Of a stretch of DNA of 64,000 nt, positions 27,235 to 35,343 are shown piece by piece (the stretch's first letter is position 1; every line of letters begins with the position of its first letter). This DNA comes from Bacilliculturomica massiliensis (GTDB lineage Bacteria; Bacillota; Clostridia; Peptostreptococcales; Anaerovoracaceae): the NCBI RefSeq assembly GCF_900605495.1, contig NZ_LR027603.1:1551997-1615996 (forward strand), written 5' to 3'. The notes under the pieces are model-generated. The model had not been told where the DNA came from and did not search any database. It saw only the letters and a program-made list of their open reading frames with translations. A program made the position numbers and the translations under genes.

Positions 27235-27270
27235 TAGGCGAACTCCACTTTTTTATGGAGCATTCGCCTA
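27235..27270. repeat. Related palindrome AATAGGCGAA
   Basis: TAGGCGAA-CTCCA pairs with TGGAG-CA-TTCGCCTA around a T-rich loop. It is 40 bp from the previous hairpin. The rest of 27061-27472 holds no gene I can support. Confidence 0.6.
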
Positions 27271-27472
27271 ATGATCCGTATTTATCAGGCGAAATGAGAA
27301 AATTTTCCCCGATCTCCCCCAAAACAGGCCAACTCTGTCAGCAGCATTGACTCTGTCACTGGTACCGGCACTGATCCAGGCGCTGATCCGGCCAATGTTC
27401 CCCAGCGCTGATCCCGGCGCTGATCCCGCTACTGATACCAGCCCCTGCTCCGCCGCCAGTCCTGCTCCGGAT

Positions 27473-28462
27473 TCAGACCAGCCCATTTACCACACGAAAA
27501 GCCTCGCTTCTGCGGCCGGTCAGACAGCGGACCAGATTCATGCAGGAGACGTCCTGCAGATCGCGGAAGGCCTGCTTTGAGTAAAACGCCGAATGAGGCG
27601 TGATCAGCACATTATCTCTGCCAAGAAGAGGACAGTTCTGAAGATCCGGACTTTCCGCTTCCAGCACGTCCAGCCCGGCGGCACTGACATCTCCCCGATC
27701 CAGCGCTTCGACCAGATCTTTTTCCACCATGCAGATGCCCCGGGACAGATTCAGAAAAATGGGCTTCTTTTTCATCTTTGAAAACTTGCTCCTGTCAAAA
27801 TAGCCGGTGTTCGTCTCGTTGGCGTCCATGTGGTTGGAGATAATATCCGACTGTTCCAATATCGTATCCACGTCCGCTATGGTCACGCCGTATTCCGCCG
27901 CCGTCTCTGGCGTCAGGAGCGGGTCGTTTGCCAGTATCCTCAGGCCGAAGGCCGCCGCGCGTCTGGCCACGGCTTTTCCGATCTTTCCCAGGCCGATGAT
28001 CCCCAGCGTCTGTCCCTCCAGACGGTCCGGGGGAGGTATGAAATAGCATCTCCACTCTCTGCGCACCTCCACATCCCGCTGGTAATCTTTCAGCCTGCGG
28101 GACAGGGCCAGCAACATGGCCATGGTGTGGTCGGCCACCTCTCTGGTACAGTATTCTCCGATCGCGCACACGGCCACGTCCCGCCTGATGGTTTCTTCCA
28201 GGTCGATAAAATTGTAGCCGGTGGCATTGATGGAGATCGCCTTCAGTCTGCGGCAGCGGGACAGCAATTCCCTGTCAAACGGTATGTAGGCGGTCAGAAC
28301 GCCGTCGGCGTCCTCTAAATGCCGGATCAGTTCCTCCTGATCCCGGTACGCATAGACCTCCACCCTCGCGTCTTCTCCCAGCTCCCGCTGAAACAGCCGG
28401 CGCTCATACTCTGTGTCCCGCCCTTTGATCTCATCTGGATAATCCGTTATCACAATTTTCAT
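27473..28462 (-). CDS. D-isomer-specific 2-hydroxyacid dehydrogenase
   Basis: A 329-aa NAD-dependent dehydrogenase that interconverts a 2-ketoacid and a D-2-hydroxyacid. The nucleotide-binding motif is GIIGLGKIGKAVARR with Asp in LANDP. The catalytic triad is visible as Arg in NLSRGI, Glu in GLDVLEAE and His in ITPHSAF. The group resembles D-lactate/phosphoglycerate dehydrogenases and CtBP-like proteins; the substrate cannot be fixed. The start at MKIVITD is preferred over an ATG 11 codons upstream. Its neighbourhood suggests a link to hydroxyacid metabolism. Confidence 0.88.
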   Translation of the reverse strand: MKIVITDYPDEIKGRDTEYERRLFQRELGEDARVEVYAYRDQEELIRHLEDADGVLTAYIPFDRELLSRCRRLKAISINATGYNFIDLEETIRRDVAVCAIGEYCTREVADHTMAMLLALSRRLKDYQRDVEVRREWRCYFIPPPDRLEGQTLGIIGLGKIGKAVARRAAAFGLRILANDPLLTPETAAEYGVTIADVDTILEQSDIISNHMDANETNTGYFDRSKFSKMKKKPIFLNLSRGICMVEKDLVEALDRGDVSAAGLDVLEAESPDLQNCPLLGRDNVLITPHSAFYSKQAFRDLQDVSCMNLVRCLTGRRSEAFRVVNGLV

Positions 28463-28569
28463 CCTCCGACCCCTTTCCCCGCTGTCCTGCAGCACGATTC
28501 TTTATTATTAGTCTGCCCTCCAAAGAGCTGTACTCTCCCGACATACGCAGTCCGGCCGCCGGCTCGGAC

Positions 28570-28745
28570 AACGACTCATTCAGTGCCAATGGCGGCTTCG
28601 CTGTCCCCGACCCTACCTGCGCGGCCTGCTCTTCCAGCTGCGGCGACCGCCGCCTCGAACAATGACTCATTCAGTGTCTATGGCTGCTTCGCTCTCTCCG
28701 ACCCTTCCTTAGCGGCCTGCTCTTCCAGCTGCGGCGGCCCTTCCG
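28570..28745. repeat. Tandem duplication with 91-bp period
   Basis: Two imperfect copies of about 85 bp begin at 28570 and 28661; both contain GACTCATTCAGTG near the start and GCGGCCTGCTCTTCCAGCTG near the end. No convincing gene spans 28463-29052. One copy carries an in-frame stop relative to the other on the plus strand, so a coding origin is unlikely. Confidence 0.7.
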
Positions 28746-28919
28746 GGGACGGCAGCTCAGCGGCACGCTGCCGCTGTTCTATGTCCTCCTCACATCTACG
28801 CCGTCTCTGTCGCTGCCGGCGCGCCGCACTGGTCAGACCACGTTTCCTTTATGGTATCATATGTAACTGATGATTACAACCGAAAAAGAACGAAAAACTC
28901 CACGGCCGCGGCCGGAACA

Positions 28920-28972
28920 AAAACAGAAAACCGGACGCGGCTGCAAACTCTGAGTTTGTCTGACGCGTCCGG
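28920..28972 (-). terminator. Terminator of spoVS
   Basis: Outer arms CCGGACGCG/CGCGTCCGG and inner CAAACTC/GAGTTTG form a long hairpin. On the minus strand it is followed by TTTTCTGTTTTTG. Confidence 0.8.
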
Positions 28973-29052
28973 CCGTTCGTTCACTTATATAACTGAGCGG
29001 CGCTCAATCATTCACTTCTTTACTTCGGTATATTACAGTTTTCAATGGATTC

Positions 29053-29313
29053 TTACCGCGGCTCAATGATCAACTTGATCGCCGTCCGTTCTTCGCCGTC
29101 GATCATGATGTCGGTAAAAGCAGGTATACAGATCAGATCAATACCGCTCGGCGCCACGAACCCCCTTGCAATGGCCACCGCTTTTACTGCCTGGTTCAGC
29201 GCCCCCGCGCCGATCGCCTGAATTTCCGCTCCCCCTTTTTCTCTCAAAACTCCTGCCAAAGCTCCTGCAACAGAGTTGGGATTTGACTTTGCTGATACTT
29301 TTAAAACTTCCAT
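29053..29313 (-). CDS. spoVS: Stage V sporulation protein S
   Basis: An 86-aa protein, the canonical SpoVS length, with the conserved start MEVLKVSAKSNPNSVAGALA and the middle AIGAGALNQAVKAVAIARG. It is an Alba-like small protein needed for progression of sporulation (septation and coat assembly in Bacillus). The start is preceded by GGGAGG. It is a single-gene unit with its own terminator. Confidence 0.97.
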   Translation of the reverse strand: MEVLKVSAKSNPNSVAGALAGVLREKGGAEIQAIGAGALNQAVKAVAIARGFVAPSGIDLICIPAFTDIMIDGEERTAIKLIIEPR

Positions 29314-29483
29314 TACTGTTTCCTCCCTTAAATACTTGTTTGAAAACCCTTTTGAATTAATTTTCACTTATTATATACGTCATTTCCCTGTTTATTCCTC
29401 TATTTTGGATACACGTTTTTACTATGAAACGTTCGACAAAATCTTCGTTTTTGAATATTTTGCGGTTTTTTTTCGTCGAACCC

Positions 29484-29512
29484 TTGCATTTCTTATCATA
29501 ATTGATTATAAT
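29484..29512 (+). promoter_or_regulatory. Promoter of the candidate small RNA
   Basis: TTGCAT, 17-bp spacer, perfect TATAAT. Transcription would begin near 29519, directly at a hairpin and not at a gene. Confidence 0.6.
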
Positions 29513-29518
29513 AACGTT

Positions 29519-29611
29519 GTGGTTATCCCCCTGATAACCTCATTAATCTCTAATCCCAATACCCCTTTTGAACAAAACAAACTGCTCCCCTGCAGTTTGT
29601 TTTGTTTTTTG
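29519..29611 (+). ncRNA. Candidate C-rich small regulatory RNA, about 92 nt
   Basis: Between a good promoter and a strong terminator lies a short transcript with no ribosome site or ORF. It opens with a hairpin, GGTTATC-CCCCT-GATAACC. An unpaired AU-rich linker contains AATCCC and ATACCCC. It ends in a perfect 15-bp stem (AACAAAACAAACTGC and its complement) with loop TCCCCT and a T run. Three C-rich motifs exposed in loops and linker are the hallmark of sRNAs such as RsaE/RoxS that pair with G-rich ribosome sites. An upstream transcription attenuator for the gene at 29853 is the alternative, but 240 nt of further sequence separates them. Confidence 0.6.
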
Positions 29612-29852
29612 TACAAACCTGAGCAACGGTCTGCGGCGCTGCGGGGCCGCACTTTCCTTCAGATTTGTAGGGTTTTCGGCATTTTCCGTCCCGGCCGGGC
29701 AGCTGAAGGGTGATACTCGCTTTTTTTCGGCTCCGTTCATCCTCTCGCTCGGCGGGCTTGCAAAAAATCTTTTTTCTGTTTCAAATTATATGTTACAAAT
29801 GATAAAATAATGTCAGTAAAATTTGTTGTCCCTTTGATAAGGAGAAACGCAC

Positions 29853-30845
29853 ATGCGTCGAATCAGTGAACAAGTGATGCTGCCGGCCTATGACCGAAAC
29901 AGCTGGCGGCTTTATACAGACGGTCTTTCGGCGGCCGTCTTCGACATAGAGACCACAGGTCTGTCCTCTTCGCGGGACGCTCTCATTCTGGGCGGCGTTC
30001 TCAATGCCGGCGAACCAGGCAGCCTGCGGCAGTATCTGGCGTCTTCCCGGAGAGAGGAACCGGAGCTGCTGGCCGCCTATATGGAGGATCTGTCCGCCGC
30101 CGACATCTGGATCAGTTATAACGGCGATACCTTCGACCGGCCGTTTCTGGCCCAGCGGCTTTTCAAAAACGGTATGGGCTCCGCTCTCCCGCTACATCAG
30201 TCAGTGGATCTTTACCGGCTGTTCCGGCGCTATTCGCCCATGGCCAGGATGCTGCCTGATCTGAAGCAGACCACAGTGGAAGAAGCGCTGGGACTGGCGG
30301 ATCATCGCCGAGACGTCATCACAGGCAGAGAGAGCGCCGCTCTGTATGCAGATTATGTCCGCACGGAAGATCCCGATCTGGAACGCAGGATCCTGCTCCA
30401 CAATCACGATGATCTGCTCATGCTGTCCCGCCTCATCCGTGTTCTGGACAAGATGGATCTGCACCGCATCATGTTTCGCCGCGGCTTTATGACCGGCTGG
30501 GAAAACCGGCGCGCTCTGGCGGAAAAGATCACGCTGGGCAAAAACTTTGTGCGTCTGGAAGGCCATACTCGCAATGTTGAAGGCGACTATGACATTTTCA
30601 GCGACGCATTTCACTGGTCCCATCGAAAAGACGACGGGAGCTTTTCTTTGACGATCCACTGTATCTATGAAAAAAACGCCACATTTGTAGACCTGGAGAG
30701 CTTCGATGTGGATTTCGGCCCACTGACGGTCTATCCCTGCTTTATCAACGGCTATCTCCTGCTCCACGACGGACGTACGGCCTACTGCCGGGAGATCAAC
30801 CACCTGGCGAAGCTGGTCCTCCAAAAGCTGCTGTCCCGGTGCTGA
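29853..30845 (+). CDS. Ribonuclease H-like (YprB-type DEDD) exonuclease domain protein
   Basis: A 330-aa protein. The N-terminal half is a DnaQ-like exonuclease fold: FDIETTGL (first Asp and Glu), SYNGDTFDRPFL (third acidic residue region) and HNHDDLLML (last Asp). This matches the YprB ribonuclease H-like domain of Bacillota. The C-terminal third (from about residue 210) is a separate beta-rich region with no recognised family. The substrate is unknown. AAGGAG lies before the start. Confidence 0.85.
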   Translation: MRRISEQVMLPAYDRNSWRLYTDGLSAAVFDIETTGLSSSRDALILGGVLNAGEPGSLRQYLASSRREEPELLAAYMEDLSAADIWISYNGDTFDRPFLAQRLFKNGMGSALPLHQSVDLYRLFRRYSPMARMLPDLKQTTVEEALGLADHRRDVITGRESAALYADYVRTEDPDLERRILLHNHDDLLMLSRLIRVLDKMDLHRIMFRRGFMTGWENRRALAEKITLGKNFVRLEGHTRNVEGDYDIFSDAFHWSHRKDDGSFSLTIHCIYEKNATFVDLESFDVDFGPLTVYPCFINGYLLLHDGRTAYCREINHLAKLVLQKLLSRC

Positions 30846-31347
30846 GCGCTGATACTGCGCCCCGCTCCGGCAGTCTCAGTCACACCGGGACCGCCGTATA
30901 AAAACGTCGGTCTCCGCGCATAACCGGGTCTTCCATACCGGATAAGAAAATTGAAAGAAAATCTCCGTAAATTTGACAGCCGGTTTGTGGTATACTTAAT
31001 TATATCACTTGATCGGCAGTTCTGCAGGCTGATTCGTTCAGCGGCAGATGTCATGCACGGAATAGTTTCTCCGCAGAAGGAAATCTTAACTATGAAAAAG
31101 TACTCTTCGCCCTGCTGTTCCGCGCTGCCGTATTCCCCATATCCGGATACAGCGCCTGCCGCGTTCTCCTGCCAGACAGGAAAAACCGGGACAGGCCTGC
31201 TTTTATGCAGGAGGACAACGGCGCCGGAAGCCTGCATATCAGGGAGATCTGCGCCGGATCTAGGACTTCGGATCCGCGCCGGGGGAACTGTTCGGAAGGC
31301 TGCTGCCTTTTCAGTAAAAACATCTGCAAACAATCGAGGTGAAAACG
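30846..31347. other. Intergenic gap with a probable promoter
   Basis: About 500 bp. An extended -10 element TGGTATACT (30988-30996) is the likely promoter of the phosphoesterase-proA unit. A plus-strand frame from 31092 begins like a secreted peptide only if one base is added in a run of five A (see findings); I do not call a gene here. Confidence 0.5.
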
Positions 31348-32328
31348 TTGCGCACCAATTCAAGACTAGATCAGGTATTCAAAGAGGCTTTTCCCGTTCC
31401 CTTTGACGACCGCTCCCGCTTTGTATTTTTCAGCGATATTCACAGAGGAGACGACAGCCTTTCCGACGAGTTCGGGCGAAATCGGCACATCTATGAACAC
31501 GCTCTGGATTATTATTACCGCCACGACTGCACTTACGTCGAGGTGGGCGACGGGGACGAGCTCTGGGAACATTCCAATTACCGGCACATCAAAACGGCCC
31601 ACGCCACCACATTCGATCTGCTTCGGAAGTTCTATCAGGAAGACAGATTGTATATGCTGTTCGGAAACCACAATATGGCTCTCCGGGATCCGGAATTCGT
31701 AAAGGAGAATCTGAGCACGATCTACGACGAACTGCTGGAAAAGAACCTGGACCTGTTCCCGGATCTGGTGGTCCACGAAGCTCTCATATTAAAACACCGG
31801 ATCACCCAGCAGGAGATCTTCGTGGTGCACGGAAACCAGGGCGACATGCTCAACGATCAGCTCTGGAGGATCTCTTCGTTTCTGATCCGGTATTTCTGGC
31901 GTTTCATGCACGTGGTGGGCGTAAAATATGCGGCCAGTCCCGCCAAAAACCGCGATAAGCGTCACAAGGTGGAGCGAAACTATAATAAATGGAACGAACA
32001 GCACGGCATCATGCTGATCTGCGGCCACACCCACCGGCCGCGCTTTCCGAAAACCGGCGAGCCGGCTTATTTCAATACCGGCTGCTGCATGCATCCCCGG
32101 GGCATCACCTGTCTCGAACTCATTGACGGGGAGATCAGCCTGGTGAACTGGCGGGTCCACAGCAAGCCCGACGGATCCATGTACATCAAGCGCACGATCA
32201 TGCAGGGCCCTAAGCCCATCGAATGTTTCCGCTCCGATCACGAGAACCGCAAGGGGATCGGCGAGGAGGAAGCGGAGGAGACCACGGAGATCAACGAGAT
32301 CTACAATCTGGTGGATCCGATAGAATAA
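31348..32328 (+). CDS. Calcineurin-like metallophosphoesterase
   Basis: A 326-aa phosphoesterase with the dinuclear metal-site motifs in order: FSDIHRGDDS, VGDGDELWE (a variant of GDxxD), GNHN, VVHGNQGD and CGHTHRP. The substrate is unknown; the arrangement loosely resembles UDP-diacylglucosamine hydrolases, but a lipid-A role is unlikely in a Gram-positive. The best start is TTG, six bases after GAGGTG; a GTG three codons earlier is inside that ribosome site. It is followed after 12 bp by proA. Confidence 0.85.
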   Translation: MRTNSRLDQVFKEAFPVPFDDRSRFVFFSDIHRGDDSLSDEFGRNRHIYEHALDYYYRHDCTYVEVGDGDELWEHSNYRHIKTAHATTFDLLRKFYQEDRLYMLFGNHNMALRDPEFVKENLSTIYDELLEKNLDLFPDLVVHEALILKHRITQQEIFVVHGNQGDMLNDQLWRISSFLIRYFWRFMHVVGVKYAASPAKNRDKRHKVERNYNKWNEQHGIMLICGHTHRPRFPKTGEPAYFNTGCCMHPRGITCLELIDGEISLVNWRVHSKPDGSMYIKRTIMQGPKPIECFRSDHENRKGIGEEEAEETTEINEIYNLVDPIE

Positions 32329-32340
32329 AGGAGGACATTT

Positions 32341-33684
32341 ATGAGCGTCAACAACACCCAACAGATCCGCGGCGCGCAGACATCCGGCGCCGCTGCAAAC
32401 GCCCCCGCCATGAAAGACATCGCCGCCCGTGTGAAGGCGGACAGCTTCCGCATGGCCGCTCTTTCCAACGAGCTGAGAAATAAGGCCCTGAATGCGGTCT
32501 CCTGCGCTCTGGAGGAACACAGAGAAGAGATCCGGCGGGCTAACGAACTGGATCTCGCCAGAGCAGAAGAAGCCCAGATCCCGGCTCCTGTGCTGAAGCG
32601 TCTCCGATTTGACGAACATAAACTGGCCGATGTAAAGGCGGGCATCGAAAGTCTTATCTCTCTGCCCGATCCGCTTTTCCGTCCGCTTCTGACCCGGCAG
32701 CTGGATCAGGATCTGATCCTGAAAAAGGTCACCTGCCCCATCGGCGTCATCGGCGTCATCTTCGAATCCCGGCCGGACGCGCTGGTGCAGATCGCCGCCC
32801 TCTGCCTGAAAAGCGGCAACTGCGCCATTCTCAAAGGCGGCAGCGAGGCGGCGAATACCAACCGGGCCCTGTTTGACGTCATCTACGCGGCCGGGACCGG
32901 CGCCGGCGTCCCCGAAGGCTTCCTGACGCTGGTGGAGAGCCGGTCGGAGATCGACGAGCTGCTCACCTGCGACGGTTCCATCGATCTGCTGATCCCCCGG
33001 GGCTCCAACGCTTTTGTTCAGTATATTATGGACCACTCGAAGATCCCCGTCATGGGCCACGCGGACGGCGTCTGCCATATCTATGTTGACAAAGACGCCG
33101 ACGTGGACAAGGCGGTGCCTATCATCGCCGACGCCAAGACCCAGTATGCGGTGGCCTGCAACGCGGTGGAGACCATCCTGGTACATAAGGATATCGCTCC
33201 CGCTCTGCTCCCCGCTCTGAAAAAGGCTCTGGACGACAGATCGGTAAAGATCCGGGGCACAGCCGGGATACGCGCCTTCATCGACTGCGAATCCGCCGGC
33301 GACGAAGATTTTGGCCATGAATTTTCCGATTACATTCTGGCCATGAAAACGGTGGATGGGCTTGACGAGGCCATCTATCATATTAACCGTTTTGGCTCCC
33401 ATCACACGGACTGCATCGTCACGGAAGATGCGGAGGCGGCGGAACGCTTCATGCTGCTGGTGGACTCCGCCGGCGTCTATCAGAACTGCTCCACCCGGTT
33501 TGCCGACGGCTTCCGGTACGGCTTTGGAGCCGAAGTGGGTATCAGTACCGGCAAGCTTCATGCCAGAGGCCCTGTCGGGCTGGACGGGCTGGTCACTTAC
33601 AAGTATAAGCTCTTCGGAAACGGCCAGATCGTGGCAGATTACGCGGAAGGACGCCGTTCCTTCCACTTTGAGGATATAAAATGA
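32341..33684 (+). CDS. proA: Glutamate-5-semialdehyde dehydrogenase
   Basis: Reduces glutamyl 5-phosphate to the semialdehyde, the second step of proline synthesis. The 447-aa chain shows PIGVIGVIFESRPDALVQI, the catalytic cysteine in AVACNAVETIL, GFGAEVGISTGKLHARGPVGL (in two parts) and an N-terminal extension of about 25 Ala/Thr-rich residues. AAAGGAGG precedes the start. It is unlinked from proB and proC, which lie 14 kb away on the other strand. Confidence 0.97.
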   Translation: MSVNNTQQIRGAQTSGAAANAPAMKDIAARVKADSFRMAALSNELRNKALNAVSCALEEHREEIRRANELDLARAEEAQIPAPVLKRLRFDEHKLADVKAGIESLISLPDPLFRPLLTRQLDQDLILKKVTCPIGVIGVIFESRPDALVQIAALCLKSGNCAILKGGSEAANTNRALFDVIYAAGTGAGVPEGFLTLVESRSEIDELLTCDGSIDLLIPRGSNAFVQYIMDHSKIPVMGHADGVCHIYVDKDADVDKAVPIIADAKTQYAVACNAVETILVHKDIAPALLPALKKALDDRSVKIRGTAGIRAFIDCESAGDEDFGHEFSDYILAMKTVDGLDEAIYHINRFGSHHTDCIVTEDAEAAERFMLLVDSAGVYQNCSTRFADGFRYGFGAEVGISTGKLHARGPVGLDGLVTYKYKLFGNGQIVADYAEGRRSFHFEDIK

Positions 33685-33739
33685 GATCCGGCAGTGATGA
33701 GCCGGAACGCTGTCAGTTGACAAGAAGGGAGGCCTGCAA

Positions 33740-33904
33740 ATGACCTATTGGATTTTTCTTATAGCCGCCGTCGTCGTAGCCATCTTTTCAAATAAGATCG
33801 AGCAGGCGGCTCAGTGCGACGGCAAGTTGAGAAATTTACTGCTGATCCTGTGCGCCGGCGTCCTGATCACCATCAATATACCGCCGCTTTTCCGGCTTTT
33901 CTGA
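33740..33904 (+). CDS. Small membrane protein, 54 aa
   Basis: A short gene with AAGGGAGG seven bases before the ATG, 55 bp after proA. The peptide has two hydrophobic helices (about residues 3-17 and 33-48) around a charged NKIEQAAQCDGK loop, and ends PPLFRLF. A terminator follows within 15 bp. No family was recognised, so function is unknown; the clear ribosome site and tight fit between proA and the terminator support translation. Confidence 0.65.
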   Translation: MTYWIFLIAAVVVAIFSNKIEQAAQCDGKLRNLLLILCAGVLITINIPPLFRLF

Positions 33905-33915
33905 TCCCATGGATA

Positions 33916-33963
33916 AAAAAACGCTTCCCGACAGCGCTCTGCAGCGCAGCGGGAAGCGTTTTT
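33916..33963. terminator. Bidirectional terminator
   Basis: AAAAACGCTTCCCG and CGGGAAGCGTTTTT enclose a second stem GCGCT/AGCGC. It separates the proA unit from the converging carbamate kinase operon. Confidence 0.9.
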
Positions 33964-33992
33964 CATTGCTTTTTCCTTGCAGATCTTATTGC

Positions 33993-34931
33993 TTACAGCT
34001 TTATAACAGTGCCGGTCTTTCCGTCCAGAGCGTCCACCGCGCTGTACAGCGATGTGATGATCGCTTTCTTTCCGGGATTGGCTCTTGCGAATTTGATGGC
34101 GGCCTGTACCTTGGGCAGCATGCTGCCGGGGGCAAAATGCCCTTCCTCGCAGTACTTTTCCGCTTCCGCCACGGTCATCTCCGCCAGATCCTTCTGATCC
34201 GGTTTATTGAAGTTGATCGCCACACGGTCTACTTCCGTCAGGATCATCAGGATATCCGCTCCTGTCTTTTCCGCCAGCAGCTCTGCGGCGAAATCCTTGT
34301 CGATCACCGCAGCCACGCCTTCCAGCTCTCCGTTGTCCTTCTTGATCACCGGAATGCCTCCGCCTCCGCAGGTGATCACGATGGTGGAATCCCACAGTCT
34401 GTTCACAGAATCGATCTCATAGATCTCCGTGGGGATGGGGGACGCTACCACGCGGCGGAAGCCTCTGCCGGCGTCCTCTTTCATGGCGTAGCCCTTGGCT
34501 TCCATCTCTTTCGCTTCTTCCGCGCTGTAGAAGGGGCCGATGGGCTTGGTGGGATTCTTGAATCCCGGATCGTCCTTATCCACCACCATCTGGGTCACCA
34601 GAGTGACGACAGGAATGTCTCCTCTTCCGATGCCCGCCAGCGCCGGCTTCATACCCTGCTGGATGTGATAGCCGATATAGCCCTGACTCATGGCGCCGCA
34701 GACGTCAAAAGGCATGGCCGGAGTGGTCTCCCTGGCTGTCTCGGAAGCCAGCAGGATCCTTCCCACCTGGGGTCCGTTGCCGTGGACGATGGCGATCTCA
34801 TGGCCTCTCTTCACGATCTCCGCGATATATCCGCAGGTTTTCTTTACTACTTCCAGCTGCGCATCGGCCGTCGCCGGTCCTTTGGCGTCCTGAAGCGCAT
34901 TACCGCCTAAGGCGATCACGATTTTTTCCAT
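33993..34931 (-). CDS. arcC: Carbamate kinase
   Basis: Makes ATP from carbamoyl phosphate and ADP in fermentative degradation of arginine, citrulline or ureido compounds. The 312-aa protein shows VIALGGNALQ, VHGNGPQVG, ITCGGGGIPVI, AVIDKDFAAELLA and HFAPGSMLPKVQAA. It is last in a unit with ornithine carbamoyltransferase, a TRAP transporter and a cupin, so it would cash in the carbamoyl phosphate they generate. Confidence 0.96.
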   Translation of the reverse strand: MEKIVIALGGNALQDAKGPATADAQLEVVKKTCGYIAEIVKRGHEIAIVHGNGPQVGRILLASETARETTPAMPFDVCGAMSQGYIGYHIQQGMKPALAGIGRGDIPVVTLVTQMVVDKDDPGFKNPTKPIGPFYSAEEAKEMEAKGYAMKEDAGRGFRRVVASPIPTEIYEIDSVNRLWDSTIVITCGGGGIPVIKKDNGELEGVAAVIDKDFAAELLAEKTGADILMILTEVDRVAINFNKPDQKDLAEMTVAEAEKYCEEGHFAPGSMLPKVQAAIKFARANPGKKAIITSLYSAVDALDGKTGTVIKL

Positions 34932-34955
34932 CTCTTAACCTTTCTTTCATTCTGT

Positions 34956-35300
34956 TTATTTTTCGATGACCAGAGCGATGAGCTCCATCTCCCGGTCTTC
35001 CGTGTTGATCATGCCGTGGCTCTGCCCTTCGTCTATGGTGCAGATGTCTCCGGGCTTTACCTCCGTTCTCTCGCCGTCGCCGCCCTGAAAGACGCCGCGG
35101 CCGGATAAAACATAATAGGCTTCCGTCTCGCCCACGTGCTGATGGTAGCCGATCTCCGACCAGGGCTGCAGCACTACCTTTGCGAAAAGCGTGACGCGGC
35201 CCGCAAGTTCTTCCTGATCCATGATCTCATGAAGCTCCAGGCTGCCCTTCCCGCCTCTGGGGCGTTCCACCCGTTTCATCTGTTCCGTATCTCTTACCAT
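34956..35300 (-). CDS. Cupin domain protein
   Basis: A 114-aa cupin inserted in the carbamoyl-phosphate operon. Metal ligands are visible in GYHQHVGETEAYYVL and in GQSHGMIN. AGGAG lies before the chosen start; longer in-frame sequence belongs to dctM. Its role in the pathway is unknown; it could be an isomerase/hydrolase step or a sensor. It lies 24 bp before arcC. Confidence 0.85.
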   Translation of the reverse strand: MVRDTEQMKRVERPRGGKGSLELHEIMDQEELAGRVTLFAKVVLQPWSEIGYHQHVGETEAYYVLSGRGVFQGGDGERTEVKPGDICTIDEGQSHGMINTEDREMELIALVIEK

Positions 35301-35343
35301 ATTCCGCTCCTCATACGCCTGCCCCCGCTGTATCTTCCAACCG

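Noticed and set aside
28319-28870. Plus-strand frame of 183 codons in the gap before spoVS
   Set aside because: Low-complexity Ser/Ala/Pro sequence, overlaps the start of the dehydrogenase gene and has no ribosome site.
29543-29740. 65-codon minus-strand frame across the small RNA terminator
   Set aside because: It reads through the perfect terminator stem and has no ribosome site.
31789-33723. Minus-strand frame of 644 codons opposite the phosphoesterase and proA
   Set aside because: Antisense to two well-supported genes; composition effect of G+C-rich third positions.
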